Part shown: in pieces, positions 5,749 through 8,097 of the stretch
How positions within the stretch are numbered: the first letter of the stretch is position 1
Layout of the letters: each line of letters begins with the position of its first letter
Assembly: GCA_025353085.1 (NCBI GenBank)
Contig: JANXRI010000154.1
Span: 1-8,097 of the forward strand
Length of the DNA stretch: 8,097 nt
Source of the DNA: Betaproteobacteria bacterium
GTDB lineage: Bacteria; Pseudomonadota; Gammaproteobacteria; Burkholderiales; SG8-41
Direction of reading: 5' to 3'
Position numbers and translations under genes: made by a program
Notes under the pieces: model-generated
Told to the model about the DNA's origin: nothing
The model's input: only the letters and a program-made list of their open reading frames with translations
Database searches by the model: none

Positions 5749-5775
5749 GGCAATTCCGGCAACTGCGGCAACTGC
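5749..5775. repeat. Short 9-base tandem repeat in the convergent gap
   Basis: GGCAACTGC occurs twice in tandem (5758-5766, 5767-5775), preceded by a degenerate copy GGCAATTCC (5749-5757). It lies between the stop codons of the methyltransferase and thioredoxin genes, only 45 bases apart. It probably arose by slippage; no terminator is visible here. Confidence 0.6.
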
Positions 5776-5785
5776 GCGCGGTCGA

Positions 5786-6175
5786 TCACGGTTGCGGCGA
5801 GTCGCCGCCGCTTTTTGCCGCGGCCTCAGCGATTTCAGCGCGGATCTTGTCCATCTCGAGCGCCTTCGCCTGTTCGATCATGCTGTCAATGCCTGCCGGT
5901 GGCATCGAGCCCGGTTGAGCGAACAGCACGATCTGATTGCGGAACAGCATAACGTTCGGAATCGAGCGAATCTGAAAGTGGCCGGCAAGTTCCTGCTGCT
6001 CTTCGGTATTGATCTTGCCGAATACCACATCCGGATACTTTTCGGACGCCGCCTCGAATGTCGGCGCAAACGTTTCGCAGGGCCCGCACCACGATGCCCA
6101 GAAATCGAGAATCACCATGTCGTTGCTGGTGACGATTTCTTCAAAATTATCTTTCGTTACATCGACGGTTGCCAT
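5786..6175 (-). CDS. Thioredoxin-family protein with C-terminal extension
   Basis: This is a 129-residue cytosolic thiol-disulfide oxidoreductase with no signal peptide. The active site WCGPC is at 29-33 in the classic context ILDFWASWCGPC, and the cis-proline is P73 in RSIPNVMLF (70-78), so both redox cysteines and the fold are intact. Differences from standard thioredoxin 1 are Glu34 where Lys or Arg is usual after WCGPC, SIPN instead of GIPT at the cis-Pro loop, and FRNQIVLFAQPGSMP where the FKNGE turn is expected. The sequence runs about 20 residues past the normal end as a charged helix (MDKIRAEIAEAAAK) and short tail. GGAG five bases before the ATG supports the start. It lies 68 bases downstream of ndh on the same strand and may be co-transcribed. 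Its client proteins are unknown. Confidence 0.92.
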   Translation of the reverse strand: MATVDVTKDNFEEIVTSNDMVILDFWASWCGPCETFAPTFEAASEKYPDVVFGKINTEEQQELAGHFQIRSIPNVMLFRNQIVLFAQPGSMPPAGIDSMIEQAKALEMDKIRAEIAEAAAKSGGDSPQP

Positions 6176-6236
6176 CAGCCGCTCCGGTCACAGATTCAAA
6201 AAACTCCAGCACGCTTAACAAATTTTATTCCGATCC

Positions 6237-6252
6237 TTGCACTTCAGTGCAA
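6237..6252. other. Palindrome overlapping the ndh stop codon
   Basis: TTGCACT (6237-6243) and AGTGCAA (6246-6252) are exact reverse complements around two bases, and the ndh TGA (6244-6246) sits in the centre. The two-base loop is too tight for a good RNA hairpin as written, and no T run follows on the minus strand, so this is not a clear terminator. It could be a protein-binding site or chance. Confidence 0.3.
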
Positions 6253-7566
6253 TTTAACGCGCGGCTCCGTGCGCCGAGTGATCATGCGCGCGATGGTTTC
6301 GAAGAACACGCGCGCAAAACCATGCAGTGCCAGGAGATGCAGCTTGTAGAGAAAAATGTACATCACTCGCGCGAAGAAGCCTTCAATGAACAAGGCGCCG
6401 CCGATAAGTTTTCCCATCAGCGTGCCGACGGTGCTGTAATCGCCGAGCGAAACAAGCGAGCCGAAATCACGGTAGGTCCACGGGCGCAACTGCTCGCCGC
6501 GCAACCGGCGGCGCAGGCTGCGTACCAGATGCGATGCCTGCTGGTGAGCGGCCTGCGCGGTCGGCGGCACCGGCCGCGGATGACCCGGCCACGGACATTC
6601 GGCACAGTCGCCGAAGGCGAAGATATTCGGGTCACGCGTGGTTTCCATCGTTGGTTTGACCATTAACTGATTCAGGCGGTTCGTTTCGAGCCCGCCGATG
6701 TTCTGCAGGAACTCCGGCGCCTTGATGCCCGCCGCCCAAACGACGAGTTCGGCGGGAATTCGTTTGCCGCTGGCGGTTTGCACACTGGTGGCGCTCACTT
6801 CGGTCACCCGCTCGCCAGTCAATACCTGCACCTTGAGCTTCCGCAATAATGTTTCAGTGGCCTCGGACAAGCGCTCGGGCAGCGCGGGCAAAACGCGCGG
6901 CGCGGCCTCGATGAGGCTGAACTTCACGTCGCGCTCCGGGTTGATGCGGTCCAGCCCATAGGCGAGTAACTCGCGGGTTGTTTTGTGCAATTCCGCGGCG
7001 AGTTCCACCCCCGTCGCGCCCGCGCCAATGATCACAACCTGCAGTTGCTCGGGACGCAATGGCTCCGGTTGCGAGTTCGCATGCAGACAGGCATTCAAGA
7101 GCCGCTGATGAAAACGCTCGGCGTCGCGCGGCGTATCAAGCGACCGTGCAAACTCGCGGGCGCCCGGTGTGCCGAAATCGTTGGTACGGCTGCCCACCGC
7201 AATCACCAGCGTGTCATAGCGTATCGTGCGGCGAGGAATGACTTGAACGCCGTATTCGTCCGCCCACGGCCCCACCGCCACTTCCCGTCGCGCGCGATCG
7301 AGCCCCTCCAGTTCCCCGAGCTGAAACCGGAAATGGTGCCAGCGTGCCTGCGCGAGGTAATCAAGCTGGTGTTGATCGGGATCCATGCTGCCCGCGGCAA
7401 CTTCGTGCAGCAGCGGTTTCCACATATGCGTGCGCATGCGATCAACGAGCGTAACCATCGCGCTCCGCCGGCGGCCGACGCCGTCTCCGAGCCGCGTCGC
7501 GAGCTCAAGCCCGCCGGCGCCGCCGCCGACGATGACTATTTGATGGAGAGTGGGATCGAAAACCAT
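6244..7566 (-). CDS. ndh: Type II NADH:quinone oxidoreductase (NDH-2)
   Basis: This 440-residue flavoprotein oxidises NADH and reduces membrane quinone without pumping protons. It has the FAD-binding motif IVIVGGGAGGLELATRL (10-26), the second, NADH-binding, dinucleotide motif VVIIGAGATGVELAAEL (177-193), VVWAAG (275-280), and the C-terminal FAD motif FAFGDCAE (316-323). The quinone-site signature AQAAHQQA is at 337-344. The C-terminal region (about 390-430, with GGALFIEGFFARVMYIFLYK and FARVFFETIARMI) is amphipathic/hydrophobic with a basic end, as expected for membrane attachment from the cytosolic side. Length matches E. coli Ndh. The ATG at 7566 lies 13 bases after the pabB stop with no strong ribosome site, which suggests translational coupling. 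No segments are missing. Confidence 0.94.
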   Translation of the reverse strand: MVFDPTLHQIVIVGGGAGGLELATRLGDGVGRRRSAMVTLVDRMRTHMWKPLLHEVAAGSMDPDQHQLDYLAQARWHHFRFQLGELEGLDRARREVAVGPWADEYGVQVIPRRTIRYDTLVIAVGSRTNDFGTPGAREFARSLDTPRDAERFHQRLLNACLHANSQPEPLRPEQLQVVIIGAGATGVELAAELHKTTRELLAYGLDRINPERDVKFSLIEAAPRVLPALPERLSEATETLLRKLKVQVLTGERVTEVSATSVQTASGKRIPAELVVWAAGIKAPEFLQNIGGLETNRLNQLMVKPTMETTRDPNIFAFGDCAECPWPGHPRPVPPTAQAAHQQASHLVRSLRRRLRGEQLRPWTYRDFGSLVSLGDYSTVGTLMGKLIGGALFIEGFFARVMYIFLYKLHLLALHGFARVFFETIARMITRRTEPRVKLH

Positions 7567-7579
7567 GCTTTGCGCGTGC

Positions 7580-8097
7580 TCAACCGCCGACCTGGCTGCC
7601 CGCCGTTTGCTGCAGCAGTTTCAGCATCGCGGCGGCCTTGTCGAACGTCTCCTGGTACTCGTCTTCGAGCCGTGAATCCGCGACAATTCCGCCGCCTGCC
7701 CAGAAGCGTACGGTGCCGCCGGTATAGACGAGCGTGCGAATTGCGATGTTCAGGTCCATGTTGCCGTCCGCGCCAATATAGCCGATTGCGCCGCAATACA
7801 CGCCGCGGCGCTGCGGCTCGAGTTCCTCGATGATCTGCATTGCGCGCAGCTTCGGCGCGCCAGTAATGGAGCCGCCGGGAAACGTGCCGCGCAGCAGATC
7901 GAGCGCATCACGGTCCTCGCGCAGCGCGCCCGTGACCGTGCTGACGAGATGATGCACGGTAGCAAAACTCTCGACGTCGAAAAGTTTCGGCACTTTCACG
8001 GAGCCCAACTCGCAGTTCTTCGATAAGTCATTGCGCAGCAGGTCGACGATCATGACGTTTTCCGCGCGGTCTTTGGCGCTCACTTTTAATTCGGCGG
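7580..8097 (-). CDS. pabB: Aminodeoxychorismate synthase component I, C-terminal part, cut by window edge
   Basis: The last 171 codons of a chorismate-utilising enzyme enter from the right edge. PabB aminates chorismate to 4-amino-4-deoxychorismate for folate synthesis, using ammonia from the PabA glutaminase. Visible motifs are KDRAENVMIVDLLRNDLS, VPKLFDVESFATVHHLVSTV, FPGGSITGAPKLRAMQIIEE, RRGVYCGAIGYI, LNIAIRTLVYTGG and AGGGIVADSRLEDEYQET. FPGGSITGAPK and RGVYCGAIGY favour PabB over anthranilate synthase TrpE. The frame is open right to the window edge (AELKVSAKDRAEN), so the GTG at 8083 is internal and not a start. The protein ends shortly after the catalytic domain (LLQQTAGSQVGG), so there is no C-terminal PabC lyase fusion. 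It probably heads or precedes ndh in one transcript. Confidence 0.92.
   Translation of the reverse strand, partial: AELKVSAKDRAENVMIVDLLRNDLSKNCELGSVKVPKLFDVESFATVHHLVSTVTGALREDRDALDLLRGTFPGGSITGAPKLRAMQIIEELEPQRRGVYCGAIGYIGADGNMDLNIAIRTLVYTGGTVRFWAGGGIVADSRLEDEYQETFDKAAAMLKLLQQTAGSQVGG

Noticed and set aside
5749..5775. Tandem 9-base repeats considered as a CRISPR or iteron array
   Set aside because: Only two exact copies and one degenerate copy, no spacers, in a 45-base gap between two stop codons; simple slippage is enough.
6985..7833. A 282-codon plus-strand frame opposite ndh and pabB
   Set aside because: It crosses two confidently assigned genes on the other strand and has the Arg/His/Pro bias of an antisense shadow.

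Overview
The window is GC-rich, densely coding proteobacterial DNA. Several products most resemble beta-proteobacterial families (the thioredoxin, the HxlR regulator and the threonine dehydratase-like protein), so a beta-proteobacterium or close relative is the best guess. This is a judgement from remembered family resemblance, not a search. It looks like ordinary chromosome: no tRNA, rRNA, insertion sequence, integrase, phage gene or CRISPR array was seen.

Layout. (1) Positions 1-2033, minus strand: a tripartite efflux operon with a periplasmic adaptor lipoprotein followed two bases later by the inner-membrane RND pump, which runs off the left edge. (2) Positions 2034-2410: a 377-base divergent control region with several hairpins, a terminator-like stem-loop and a nested dyad. 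(3) Positions 2411-2770, plus strand: an HxlR-family regulator. (4) Positions 2771-2892: a short convergent gap with a GC-rich REP-like palindrome. (5) Positions 2893-3864, minus: a PLP-dependent threonine dehydratase-like enzyme. (6) Positions 4034-4930, plus: an exported metallo-beta-lactamase-fold hydrolase. (7) Positions 5051-5740, plus: a class I SAM methyltransferase that appears to start at TTG. (8) Positions 5786-8097, minus: pabB (3' part), then ndh, then a thioredoxin, all read the same way and possibly co-transcribed.

How the genes fit together. The clearest functional unit is the efflux operon with the divergent HxlR regulator. HxlR proteins often sense electrophiles or oxidants through an N-terminal cysteine, and this one has Cys8 in the expected place. 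A stress-responsive efflux module is therefore a reasonable inference. At the right end, folate precursor synthesis (PabB), quinone-linked NADH oxidation (Ndh) and thiol-disulfide exchange (thioredoxin) share a strand but no obvious pathway. The dehydratase, hydrolase and methyltransferase look like independent single genes.

I did not find a convincing new biological system. The points most worth a second look are the terminator-like hairpin inside the divergent control region, the nine-base G/C run and Pro8 stretch just after the adaptor's lipid-anchoring cysteine, and the re-assigned GTG start of that adaptor.
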